Position numbers and translations under genes: made by a program. This document shows positions 1 through 9,368 of a stretch of DNA of 64,000 nucleotides, piece by piece. Source of the DNA: Tipula vernalis (taxonomy: Eukaryota > Arthropoda > Insecta > Diptera > Tipulidae); the NCBI GenBank assembly GCA_958295665.1, contig OY282558.1:182320015-182384014 (forward strand), given 5' to 3'. The notes beneath the pieces are model-generated. The model was given only the letters and a program-made list of their open reading frames with translations, did not search any database and was not told the DNA's origin. Each line of letters begins with the position of its first letter. The stretch's first letter is position 1.

Positions 1-416
1 ACACATGATTAAGTCAAAAAATGGCAAAATATCATTTCAGAAACGTTCCAAAAACTCAAGTAGAGTTGTACTAGAACACAACTGAGTTTCAAAGTTTGAC
101 TGTTAAGTAAATAAATAACCCAAAGGAAGTGTGGAAAGATTATTTGCATTGTCGAAGTTTTCGTTTCAAGATTGTTTATTTATTTAAAAAGGACAACAGG
201 GGATGTTGTGATCAAAATATAAACTATTATATCATTATTAAACCACTTACAATTTAGATAATTTGGGCAAGTTTATTATAGACTGTTTAATATCGTCAGC
301 TTTTAATTTGTTACTTGACAGCTCTCTGTAATTAGATATAAATAATGTTGTAGTATGCAAATTTATTATGTAATAAATTAATATATTTTAAAACCGTTTT
401 TTAAATAGGTACTTAC
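1..416 (-). other. 5' part of intron 1 of the LRR gene, no exon seen
   Basis: This AT-rich stretch follows the splice donor of the minus-strand exon at 417-628, so it is read as the beginning of that gene's first intron. No further LRR exon, RNA gene or repeat was recognised in it. The remaining exons must lie to the left of the window. Confidence 0.45.
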
Positions 417-628
417 AAATTATCCACCCATTTTGGTATGATTGGGACAGACGATAAATTTTTCTTAGAGCAATCAACATATCCTCCAAGACATGCACAT
501 TTTTCTGGACACCAATCCGATGTTTCACAATAAACAATACATTTTAATAAAATAAGGCATAATATAAAATATAAGAAACACTTTTTATATAATACGTAAT
601 AAAAATATTTATTTTTAATTATTATCAT
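417..628 (-). CDS. First coding exon of a secreted or membrane leucine-rich-repeat protein (partial)
   Basis: The exon begins with a hydrophobic signal peptide rich in Tyr, Leu, Phe and Ile (about residues 1-34). It continues with a cysteine-rich LRR N-terminal cap of the pattern CPEKCACLGGYVDCS (LRRNT) and the start of the first repeat (LSSVPIIP). LRRNT caps start the extracellular LRR arrays of proteins such as Slit, Kekkon and LRIG; which family this belongs to cannot be told from one exon. The exon ends at a clean donor, ATTT|GTAAGTACC, with the last coding base at 417 (phase 2). The ATG at 628 is the only good start in frame. The rest of the gene lies left of the window. It looks host-like rather than transposon-derived. 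Confidence 0.7.
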
Positions 629-1571
629 TTTTTTTTTATGTAGGCATATACATTTATAAAAGGCTTGTTTAGTTAAACATAAATATTATTGATTGACAAC
701 TATTGTTGTACATCTTATCCATTTTTATTAAAAAAAATTACATATCGTTATATCTGTATGTAATGCATATTTTATGCCATTGATTTAATTCTTAGCCAAA
801 AATAACACTATATTTAGTTATAATTACTTAATTTTACACTTTCAAAATATATTGAACTTAATAAATATTATAAGAATACTGCTTTAAAATTATAATTATA
901 TATTTAACTTTAAATTGATTTTATTTATTTATTTTTCAATTATTTTTTTTTGTACTGAACAGAACCATAAACTTGTGTGGGTGACAGATTTGTGTGCCCA
1001 GTAGACCATAATAAATTTAGACCATTGAAATTTGTTCGCAACCAAAAGTTTATTTTGGTTTTTTTGTTTGGCGATTTTTTAGTTCAAGTTTCTATCACCG
1101 CATCATCGTTAAAAAATTAGTGGCTTCCCAATCAATCACCGCAAATACTTATTGAGACATGGTAAAGTAGAAAAACACCGCATTGTAGCAAAAAAATGAA
1201 GCTCAATTAGGATATAAACAAATATTTGCATTGACGAATCCTAAGCTAACACAAAGAATTGCAAAAATAAATTCCCAAGGTATTTATTGTTTTAAATTAT
1301 TAAAATTTTAAGGTTTTGTTAATAAATAAATTCCAATCGGTAAATTAATGTGTGGTTTTTCGATATTTTAGTGTTTCAGTTCAATGAGGTTATTAACAAT
1401 GCTATTAAACTGTGCTAAAAATCAGAAAAATTTGTAATAACTTAATGTCACGCCGTTATAACTTTTGTATGATTTGGGTTTTTTTTTATTCCAATCTAAG
1501 ATATTAGTAAAACAAACAAATAAAATTATTAACGCAAAGTATTTTATAATTAATTTATATTTTATAGCAGT
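629..1571. other. AT-rich non-coding stretch
   Basis: No credible exon, repeat or RNA gene was seen. An AG dinucleotide (tttatagcag) sits just before the ATG at 1572, so part of this stretch could be an intron or leader of the next gene. Confidence 0.4.
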
Positions 1572-2546
1572 ATGGCAGGAGTTGTAGGTATTGTTGTGTA
1601 TTTATGCGTTAATTTAAATAACGTTGATGGCGGAAGCGATATTAATATTTCCTTATGCGATATTCTGGAATATTTTGGGGGAATGAAAAGACCCTTACGT
1701 GCCGGAGAAAGAATTGTATCTGCTGGGTGGGTGTATGCTCTAGGAATCCCACCAGGTCCTTTCAGATATCGAGTGGTCGCGCTGGTTATCCAAAACTCAG
1801 CCATGTCAAAGAGTCCTCACGAATTAAAATTGGACCATTTAGATAAGCCAAATAAGCACTTGAAGTGCATTTGTTCATGTAAGGCCGGGCAAGGTGAAAA
1901 ATGTAAACACATTGCCACTTGCCTACTTAAAATTTTTTGGTATTAATTAATAACGATCGATGGGTCATGTATTTTTAGAGAGCCTCGTCTTTTAGCCATA
2001 AGCTGTACCGAACTTAAACAAAAATGGGGGAAAACCGGAAAGGCTTTTTCATCGGAGTACAATGCAGTGTGTATTCAAAACATGTGTCATGTACCCCAAC
2101 AAATAAAATTAGAAGTCCATGATCCAATATCGGTCGAGCTGGAGCAACTTGTTAAATCAGTGTTTATCAAAGGTACCTCTCTTACTTAAGTGTATTCTAA
2201 CAACGCAAAAATAATATATACATTTATATATAATTAAATAATATATTTATTTAAATATAATATATAATTTTTTCTAGCTGCACCTGAATCAGAATTAGCT
2301 AAAATGATTCGCGGTTATAGAACGAATCACCAAGAGCCTGTGAAGGAACTCGAAATAAATAATAGTGGCGATTTTTTTAAATTTATTATCTGCCATGATG
2401 GCCTTAAAAAGTTTGAATCACAGTTAAACACTTTCATTAACCCATCGATCCCAAGATGCCAAAAATTAAAGAGCGCGGGAGAAATACAAATATCAAAAAT
2501 TACTTTAAATCATAAGATAAAGAAACAAGTTTTATTAATAAACTAG
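1572..2546 (+). pseudogene. SWIM zinc-finger protein gene or relic, in three blocks
   Basis: Block 1 (1572-1939) contains a SWIM zinc finger, CxCx(n)CxH: residues CICSCKAGQGEKCKHIATC at about 97-115. Block 2 (about 1980-2170) is open in another frame and has the Thr-Glu-Leu-Lys-Gln-Lys-Trp segment that commonly follows SWIM fingers in insect SWIM/YqaJ-type proteins. Block 3 (about 2279-2546) follows an acceptor (tttttctag) and ends at a stop. The donor after block 2 (AAAG|GTACCT) fits block 3. The join between blocks 1 and 2 does not fit: the only GT-AG pairs give a 39-41 bp intron, and those pairs create a stop at the junction. That suggests a frame-breaking change. SWIM fingers bind DNA or protein and are frequent in transposon-encoded and domesticated proteins. 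It could be a living gene with a splice form I misread. Confidence 0.5.
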
Positions 2547-3105
2547 TAAAATCATAACAAAAATTCTACAAATTCACAATCAAAACACAAAAAACCAAAT
2601 TAGAACACTTAAAAGTTTAAATCGATAATATTTCCATCCATCCACTAGATAACTTTTAAGAAATGAAGAAATGTCAAAAATTTGCTGAAAAAGGAGAATG
2701 AGTAAAAAAAAAAGGAATTGGTACTACTGTTTTGAGCTCGTGAGATCACACAATTTCAACTTTTTAATTTTCATGAGACAGCCTTCAATTGACGATTGTA
2801 AAAGTAGAGAATGCGCCTCTCGAGGAAAAAAGTTAAAATGAGGCAACTGGCAAAATGACATTTCTCATAAATGCGACGAAAGAAAATTTTGCAATCCGGT
2901 TATTAAAAATTGTTTTTATAATCCAAAATATGAATTATTTACAATTATTAGCAATCTGGTAAGTAAAAATTGTGTTTACAGTTCAAAATTAGAATTCTTT
3001 ACAACAACTTCGAACGTCAAATTATCAGCTAGCTTAGTTTAAAAAATTTCCGCTAGGTTGAATCTGTGACGCTCCAATCGTCAATAGCACAGAAGAAAGA
3101 TTAAC
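2547..3105. other. Non-coding, with weak repeat structure
   Basis: Two imperfect tandem units of about 55-60 bp lie at 2891-3003. A 10-bp inverted pair (TTGACGATTG at 2789-2798 and its complement at 3075-3084) could be the worn termini of a small element. No coding sequence seen. Confidence 0.35.
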
Positions 3106-3108
3106 CAG

Positions 3109-3694
3109 GGGGCCTATTCTCGAATTTCACATCCATTTTCCACATGTTGACATCTGTCAAAATTCATAAAAATTGAATTTTTTCGGTACTCAGGGAATAT
3201 TTCCGAATGGGTATAAGCATGTGGAAAAAATTCCCCATATAGGAAAATGTCCATGCCGCATGTGTTTTATATACGAATTACAATTTTCGAACGTTTTTGA
3301 GTGAACTTTGACAGATGTTCACATGTGTACATCTGTCAAAATTTATAAAAATTGAATTTTTTCGGTACTAAGGGAATATTTCCGAATGGGTATAAGCATG
3401 TGGAAAAAATTCCCCCTATAGGAAAATGTCCATGCCGCATGTGTTTTATATACGAATTACAATTTTCGAACGTTTTTGTGTGAACTTTGACGTCAAAACT
3501 CATAAAAATTGAATTTTTTCGGTACGAAGGGAATATTTCAGAATGGGTATAAGCATGTGGAAAAATTCCCCATATAGGAAAATGTCAATGCCGCATGTGT
3601 TTTATATACGAATTACAATTTTCGATCCATTTTTTGACAACTTTGACAGATGTTCACATGTGGAAAATGGATGTGAAATTCGAGAATAGGCCCC
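3109..3694. mobile_element. MITE, 586 bp, with CAG target duplication
   Basis: The ends are inverted repeats of about 38 bp beginning GGGGCCTATTCTCGAATTTC, with the complement ending at 3694. The 3 bp CAG flanks both ends (3106-3108 and 3695-3697). The interior is about three tandem units of roughly 170 bp (motifs GGTATAAGCATGTGGAAAAA and ATGTCCATGCCGCATGTG). There is no coding capacity. The insertion sits exactly at the terminus of the foldback-family copy that follows; the uninterrupted terminus is seen at 8227. A 3-bp duplication and GC-rich ends recall PIF/Harbinger, but the CAG target is not the usual TWA, so the superfamily is left open. Confidence 0.8.
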
Positions 3695-3739
3695 CAGGGT
3701 GATCATTTTGTAGTGCTATATCACACCTTTATATAACTA

Positions 3740-4451
3740 CCCTCCAGACCAGGTGTATCATAAACGTACGGTTTACGAAGACTTTGCTATACTAAGGTGT
3801 TCGTAAACGTTACACTAAAACAGTACGAATATAGTACGTAATGTGTACTTTTGTCACATGAGAAGTGAAACAAATTTGCGAAGACATTTGTATGTATTAG
3901 TATGTATAAAAGTGTTCATAATGTGTACGCTTAAACGTAATGTTTACGAACTACTTAAGCGTAACATTGACGAACGGTTTAGTGCGAATTGCCCCATTTA
4001 ATTAGAATAAAACAATTTTTTTAAATCTTATCTTTTATTTGTATTTTTCTTCAAGTGAGCCACAACAAAAGACACAACGTGCCAAATTTGTTAATTAATC
4101 TTTTTCTGAAATGAAATAAAATGTTTCAATCATAGATGAAGTACTTCGAGTATTACTTAAATACCTTTTAAAATATTCATTACAATTATTTTTATACGAT
4201 ATTATGGATATAGTGCTGCTCTTGAATGCCACGAAAAACTAACAATAATTATCAGAAGTTTTTATATTTTCACAATACGACAACTTTAATTTAATTTGTA
4301 CAAAAAAAATTGAAAATAAAACAAAGCCGCAAGATATAATTGACAGCACTGTGTATAGAGAATGTAAATGTAGTAGTGTATTATAAAAAAAGCGTTCGTA
4401 AACTGTTCGTACGCTGTACATTTTGCTGTATACATTTTTGCGCCGGGAGGG
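3740..4451. mobile_element. MITE, 712 bp, TA target duplication
   Basis: Termini are CCCTCC(A/C)G inverted, flanked by TA on both sides (3738-3739 and 4452-4453). Subterminal inverted sequences carry CGTACGGTTTACGAA and related motifs. The pre-insertion site is preserved at about 11055-11066 in copy F3, where the same flank reads straight through as CACTAGTGG. The TA target fits Tc1/mariner-type mobilisation, but there is no transposase. Open frames inside (for example on the minus strand at 4239-4514) are not gene-like. Confidence 0.75.
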
Positions 4452-4631
4452 TAGTGGAGACTTTTTTTGTGTGATATAAAAAAATGAAGAAAGTCTACAA
4501 ACACATCCCTGCAAAATGAATTTTAAGGGGAAAATGATGAATCAAAGTGATAAGTTGACGTTTTCACATAACCTCAAATGTCATTATTTGAAAATTTTAT
4601 ACGAAGTGCTATTTATGTGGTGATAAACTAA

Positions 4632-5079
4632 TGTGGTTTTCGATTCACCAAAAAAGAGCGAACCGGCTTGCTCTTTTTGCTGTGAAACCTTCGATTTGTC
4701 AAGAAACGCCGCTCTGTCGAGCAAAATTGTTGTTTTACGAATCTCAAATTTTTGGTAGATGTACTAACACAAACATAAATAGAACTGTCATTTTGAAAGC
4801 GTCATTTGTATTTTGTTTTTTTTTGTGTTTCTGTTTATTTTTATTTAAATATTTTATATTAAAGAATTAACTTGTTGTTATGTATAACACAAGAAAACGT
4901 TATGTTGTTTTTTATCGAGTATCGGTTTTTTGTAAAAATCATAGGTTTTCTTTATATAAACGTCGAAAACACACACAGCCACACACATATGTAATACGGA
5001 GCAACTGTTCGATTTACACAGCAGTAGAGATAGAGAGTGATCTTTCAAAGATTTGGTAAAAGGCGAATCGAAATCGACA
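4632..5079. mobile_element. MITE, 448 bp, TAA target duplication
   Basis: The imperfect terminal repeats TGTGGTTTTCGATTCACC and (complement) TGTCGATTTCGATTCGCC flank a non-coding interior. TAA is duplicated at 4629-4631 and 5080-5082. The empty site is present once in copy F3 at about 10880-10886. A TWA-type 3-bp target fits PIF/Harbinger. Confidence 0.75.
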
Positions 5080-5213
5080 TAATACTTTAATGTAAAGGTG
5101 TTTATTATTTAAATAAAATGTTAAAAATATAATAATTAGTCTTTTATTAATCAACAATTTTATTTTACACTTGGTTTTAGCAGGTTATGTTCCGCAAAAC
5201 CAAAATTGATATA

Positions 5214-5534
5214 GGCCCTTCCCGAAAGTTATACTTATTTATTTAGACATACTTATTTGCAGCCATCTTACATAAGTATATAAAATCATCCGAATTGATT
5301 TCACATACTTATTTTTTATTTTGACTATTTTGAAACTACAAAATAATTTTTTAGTTACATTTTTTATAAAACTTAATTACTACATAATATCACAATATGT
5401 GTGCAATAAAATTAACAGAATTTTGGTTTTCGTTTGTTGGTTTTGTTTTCGTTTAAGATTTTTTTTTTGACATGTATACTTATATTAAGTTACCTCACCA
5501 ACACCAACATACTTATTTAAATAAGTAGGGCTAA
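5214..5534. mobile_element. GGCCC-family MITE, copy A, right end missing
   Basis: Begins GGCCCTTCCCGAAAGTTATA and continues with ACTTATTT-rich sequence shared with 6740-6974 and 15973-16266. It stops short of the expected inverted terminus and abuts the next copy. Non-coding. Confidence 0.6.
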
Positions 5535-5572
5535 GGCCCTTTCCGAAAGTTATACTTATTTATTTAGACTTA

Positions 5573-6470
5573 CAATATCATGTTTCCATGAGTACGTTTA
5601 TGCTTATGGTTCAACCTGGTTTGAACCTAGGTTATCTTTTACTATAAACGGAATCGAGTCATCTTGTAGTTAACTCAACTCGACCTAAAAAATTCCTAGG
5701 GTCGAGTCGAGTTAACTCTAAAAACATCCACTATAAACGGAGTCGAGTTGAAAAATAAAAACGACAAAAAATAATAATAAAAAGACACCATTTTTATTTC
5801 TTAATTCGTGTGCGCATCTCCGATTTTTGTGTGGCAATAATACTTTTTATTTTGTTTTTATAAAATTCAGAAAATAATACAAGAAAAACTTATGAACATT
5901 CGATAGTAAATGATTTTTTTTTGACGTTTCTAACTCGGTTTCAACCTAGTTTCGACTCGACTACGATTTGACTGCAGTATAAACGCTAAAAAAGATAACT
6001 ACAAGATGATCCAAAGTTAACTAAAAGATGACTTGACGCTGAGCATAAACGTACTCCATGATAGAGTTAACCTAGGTTCAACTCGATTTATGTGCATGGA
6101 AACGCGTATTAGGGTAGAGTTTCGTTAAATCCAAATAAACTCGACGAATCTTGTTTGTTTGAGTTAGATTCTATCTGTCAAACATTTTTTAAAATTATAA
6201 ATGGCGCATCGCATATTACTAAATATATTTCCCCAAATTAATTAAAAATATACACAAAAATGTCGTTGTCAACTTTATGACGATATATCAAAGAGAAATA
6301 AAAGTTTGATTTTTGTTTAATACGCAATTTTATTTTTTTATTCTATCGAAATATTTTTCTTCAACTCTAAATCCTAACTCTGTTCATGGAAACGGTACGG
6401 GTTACCGCCGCCATATTTTCAACTCAACGAAACCTAAACCTGTTTAAACTCGGTACATGGAAACATGGTA
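5573..6470. mobile_element. MITE with CATGTTTCCATG ends, TTA target
   Basis: The near-terminal inverted motif CATGTTTCCATG / CATGGAAACATG lies at both ends. TTA flanks at 5570-5572 and 6471-6473. It contains a further insertion at 5591-6055. The exact ends differ slightly from each other (CAATATCATG against TACCATG), so the boundaries are approximate. Confidence 0.5.
5591..6055. mobile_element. MITE, 465 bp, CCATG target duplication
   Basis: Inverted termini AGTACGTTTATGC; the 5-bp CCATG is present on both sides (5586-5590 and 6056-6060). The interior has several copies of AACTCGACTC-like motifs in both orientations. No open frame of note. It sits inside another MITE, which sits inside copy B. 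Confidence 0.65.
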
Positions 6471-6513
6471 TTATTTAAATAAGTATGTTGGCGAGGTAAC
6501 TTAAAATAAGTAT

Positions 6514-6727
6514 TACTAAAGATACATGTTAAACCGAAAGTGGTCTGACTGAAAACGTCCGAGATAAATTCAACATGTACACGGCGGCTTGACTGAAAGT
6601 AAAGATTATTAACAAGAAGATCTTCTTGTTAATAATCTTTGCTTTCAGTCAAGCCGCCATTTTAATGTTGAATTTATCTCGGACATTTTCAGTCAGACCA
6701 CTTTCGGTTTAACATGTATCTTTAGTA
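6514..6727. mobile_element. Palindromic MITE, 214 bp, copy 1, TAT target
   Basis: The whole element is almost self-complementary. It starts TACTAAAGATACATGTTAAA, ends with the complement, and turns at AAGAAGATCTTCTT. TAT is duplicated at 6511-6513 and 6728-6730. The empty site can be read at 16170-16200. A second copy of the same palindrome is at 12866-15972. Confidence 0.8.
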
Positions 6728-6974
6728 TATGTTCTTACAAAAAAAAAATCTTAAACGAAAATCAAAATTCTGTTAATTTCATTGCATACATACTGTAATA
6801 TTATTTAGTAATTAAGTTTTATAAAAAATTTAATTAAAAAAATTATTTTATAGTTACAAAATAGTCAAAATAAAAAATAAGTATGTGAAATCAATTCGGA
6901 TGATTTTACATACTTATTTAAGATGGCGGCAAATAAGTATGTCTAAATAAATAAGTATAACTTTCGGAAAGGGC

Positions 6975-7121
6975 ATAAATAAATAAGTATAACTTTCGGA
7001 AAGTGCCATAGAGCCTAGCCATCTATTAGAATTTTTTAAACTAAAATCCCTCTTTCGTTAGTTACATGCGTAACTCTTAGGCCCTTTCCGAAAGTTATAC
7101 TTATTTATTTATGTCGTTTTC
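6975..7121. repeat. Terminal fragments of the GGCCC-family MITE
   Basis: An extra right-type end (AAGTATAACTTTCGG) lies at about 6976-7008 and an extra left-type end at 7080-7113. Both are short and lack partners. Confidence 0.5.
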
Positions 7122-7124
7122 CTG

Positions 7125-7580
7125 TGGCCCTATTCTGGCTATTCCCTGGGAATTGGGAATTGAACTATTTTGACAGTATTCTAGCAGTTTGGAATTATTT
7201 TTTCCAAAAGTGTATTCTGGCGATTGGGAATTTTTGATGTAGGAAAAAAATAATTCCATTTTATGTAAGCTTTGACGTTTATTTTTCCCAAATTTTTTTT
7301 TTGGGGAATTAGAAGAAACTGGTTGTTTTGCGTATTTTCATTATTTTATTTATAACGTAGGATCGGTAAAGTTTGTATTTTATATGCAGAAAATAAAATT
7401 TTTAAATAATGGCGGCTGCAAAATTTAAAATAGCGTTTTTTCCCATTGCATGATTTCCAATTAAGCCAGAATACACTTTTTTGGAATTGTGGAATAAAAA
7501 ATTGGGAATTATTGAAGTTTGGAAATATAGCAATATTTTTCCCAATTCCCAATTCCCAGGGAATAGCCAGAATAGGGCCA
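7125..7580. mobile_element. MITE, 456 bp, CTG target duplication
   Basis: Inverted termini of about 37 bp begin TGGCCCTATTCTGGCTATTC. CTG is duplicated at 7122-7124 and 7581-7583. The unoccupied site is readable on the minus strand at about 12830-12857. It resembles the MITE at 3109-3694 in end sequence (GGCCTATTCT-like) and in target (CAG/CTG). Open frames at 7346-7694 overlap on both strands and are judged spurious. Confidence 0.8.
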
Positions 7581-7583
7581 CTG

Positions 7584-8226
7584 TTGCAACAAAAAACAGA
7601 TTCGGAGCGAAACCCAAGTGAAAGCAGCTGTCATTCGTCGCTCGGTAAAATTTTTCGGAGCGATTACTAACCCAATTATACATTTAAATGTCATCGAAAT
7701 GTCATTTAAATATCAAAATAAATATGTGGAAAAATATATTTAAGAAACAGTAAAATAATTAACAAATAATAAGTTATTCAAGAAAGAATATTTTGTTATG
7801 AAAAAATAAAATTGTTGGGCACAAATGCAGCTGTGAAATGTGAATGGGAATCATAATAACGTCATAAAATATATTCCATAACTCTGTATCATTAACTCCC
7901 TATTGCTTTACGATAATTAGGGCAATCTCTTTACAGATTTAGTTGGTTTGATATTATCAACCTTATTAAGGTTTCTATATATAAAGTGTACAAGTACAAG
8001 TTAGGTTTAAAGATTAATACTGTACGACATTGATTCAGCCATTATGTATTAAACAAGAACTTGAGAAACTGTGAAGTTAGTTTATTGTACGATGTCGATT
8101 CAGCATTAAGTATTAATCAAGAACTTGAAAAAAATATGGTCTATTTATTTTAAAATTGATTCTGTAGACAACTGATTTGTCGATATTTTTGTTTATTATG
8201 TTAATGTTCTTATTTGTTTACTTGAC
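7584..8226. other. AT-rich non-coding stretch
   Basis: Contains an imperfect duplication around 8025-8130 (GTACGA(C/T)(A/G)T(T/C)GATTCAGC, AACAAGAACTTGA). No gene or element boundary recognised. Confidence 0.35.
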
Positions 8227-9365
8227 CAGGGTGGTCATTTTGTGGTGCTATATCACATTTGGTCATAAAACTGAGATAAACTGACATTTGTCGTAGCTTA
8301 CTGCGTTCCCATCTTGGATGAACAACGTCACGTCGTATATTGATTTGAATGAAAATGACCACAATATCTGGCGTCTTACTTCTACAAGTGGAAAAAATTG
8401 TTTATTTTGTTGTTTAAATTTTTTTTATATGGAGTTTGGTTAAAAACACCTCTAATCAAAATTTCAAAAAATGAATGAAATTTACATTGACGCGAATGAT
8501 AAATAAATGATATTTATTAACAAAATAATCATTTATATATTATTGAAATAAAATTAATGGATTATTGTTTAATTTACAGGAAAACGGAATATAAAAATCA
8601 ACAATTATTTTAGTTTTGTATAGTAAATTGTATGTTAAAAGAACCATTCTAGTAGCCTAGAATAACAAATTTCACAAAAACAATCATCCTCCTAATATAA
8701 ATGGAAATCAACATAAACCATCTGACATAACCTCACAAAATGCAAATAATGGTCGGTGTTTAAACATGAAATTCTAATATACCAAATGGTTTTCTAGTTA
8801 TGTTAACTTAAAAATGTAATAATTAGTCTTTTGTTAACAAACAATTTTGTTTTGCATTTCAAATCATGGTAATTTTCATTCATTTTTAAAAAATTTTAAA
8901 TTAATTTTTTTATATCAAACTACATTGAGTTTGATCGAAACCAACTAAATTAAAGTTTAAAAAAATGAATGAAAATTACTGTGATACGAACTGCAAACCA
9001 AAATTGTTGATTAACAAAAGACTAATTATTATATTTTTAAGTTAACATAACTAGAAAACCCTTTGGTATATTAGAATTTCATGTTTAAACACCGACCATT
9101 ATTTGCATTTTGTGAGGTTATATCAGATGGTTTATGTTGATTTTCGTTTAAGAATTGCAAATTTTATGTCCATTTCTGTTAGGAGGATGATTGTTTTTGT
9201 GAAATTTGTTATTCTAGGCTACTAGAATGGTTCTTTTAACATACAATTTAATACACAAAACTGAAATAATTGTTGATTTTTATATTACATAGTAATATAA
9301 AAATCAACAAGGTTACGTGTCAAATCATCACTTTGATTCATTGCTTTCCCCTTAAAATTCATTTT
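8227..9365. mobile_element. Foldback-family copy F2 with long inverted repeat
   Basis: Begins CAGGGTGGTCATTTTGTGGT. About 8590-8925 and 8932-9290 are arms of one long inverted repeat of roughly 340 bp each, with a short turn near 8928. Arms share blocks such as TTCTAGTAGCCTAGAATAAC and ACCATCTGA. The right terminus is lost; copy F3 starts directly after. No coding capacity. Confidence 0.65.
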
Positions 9366-9368
9366 GCA

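Larger units (their letters stand above)
3695..5187. mobile_element. Foldback-family copy F1, interrupted twice
   Basis: The sequence from CAGGGTGATCATTTTGTAGT to about 5187 matches, in reverse orientation, the right half of the copy at 9369-11103. Two later insertions (3740-4451 and 4632-5079) interrupt it. No open reading frame of its own. The other half of the inverted repeat is absent, so this is a partial copy. Confidence 0.65.
5535..6974. mobile_element. GGCCC-family MITE, copy B, carrying nested insertions
   Basis: Left end GGCCCTTTCCGAAAGTTATA at 5535; right end is the complement, GGAAAGGGC, at 6966-6974. The element is interrupted by insertions at 5573-6470 and 6514-6727. Comparison with 15973-16266, an unoccupied stretch of the same family, shows where each insertion landed. 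No coding sequence. Confidence 0.65.

Noticed and set aside
4239..4870. Open frames of 70-90 codons at 4239-4514 and 4631-4870
   Set aside because: They lie in MITEs, cross insertion boundaries and show no domain or codon pattern.
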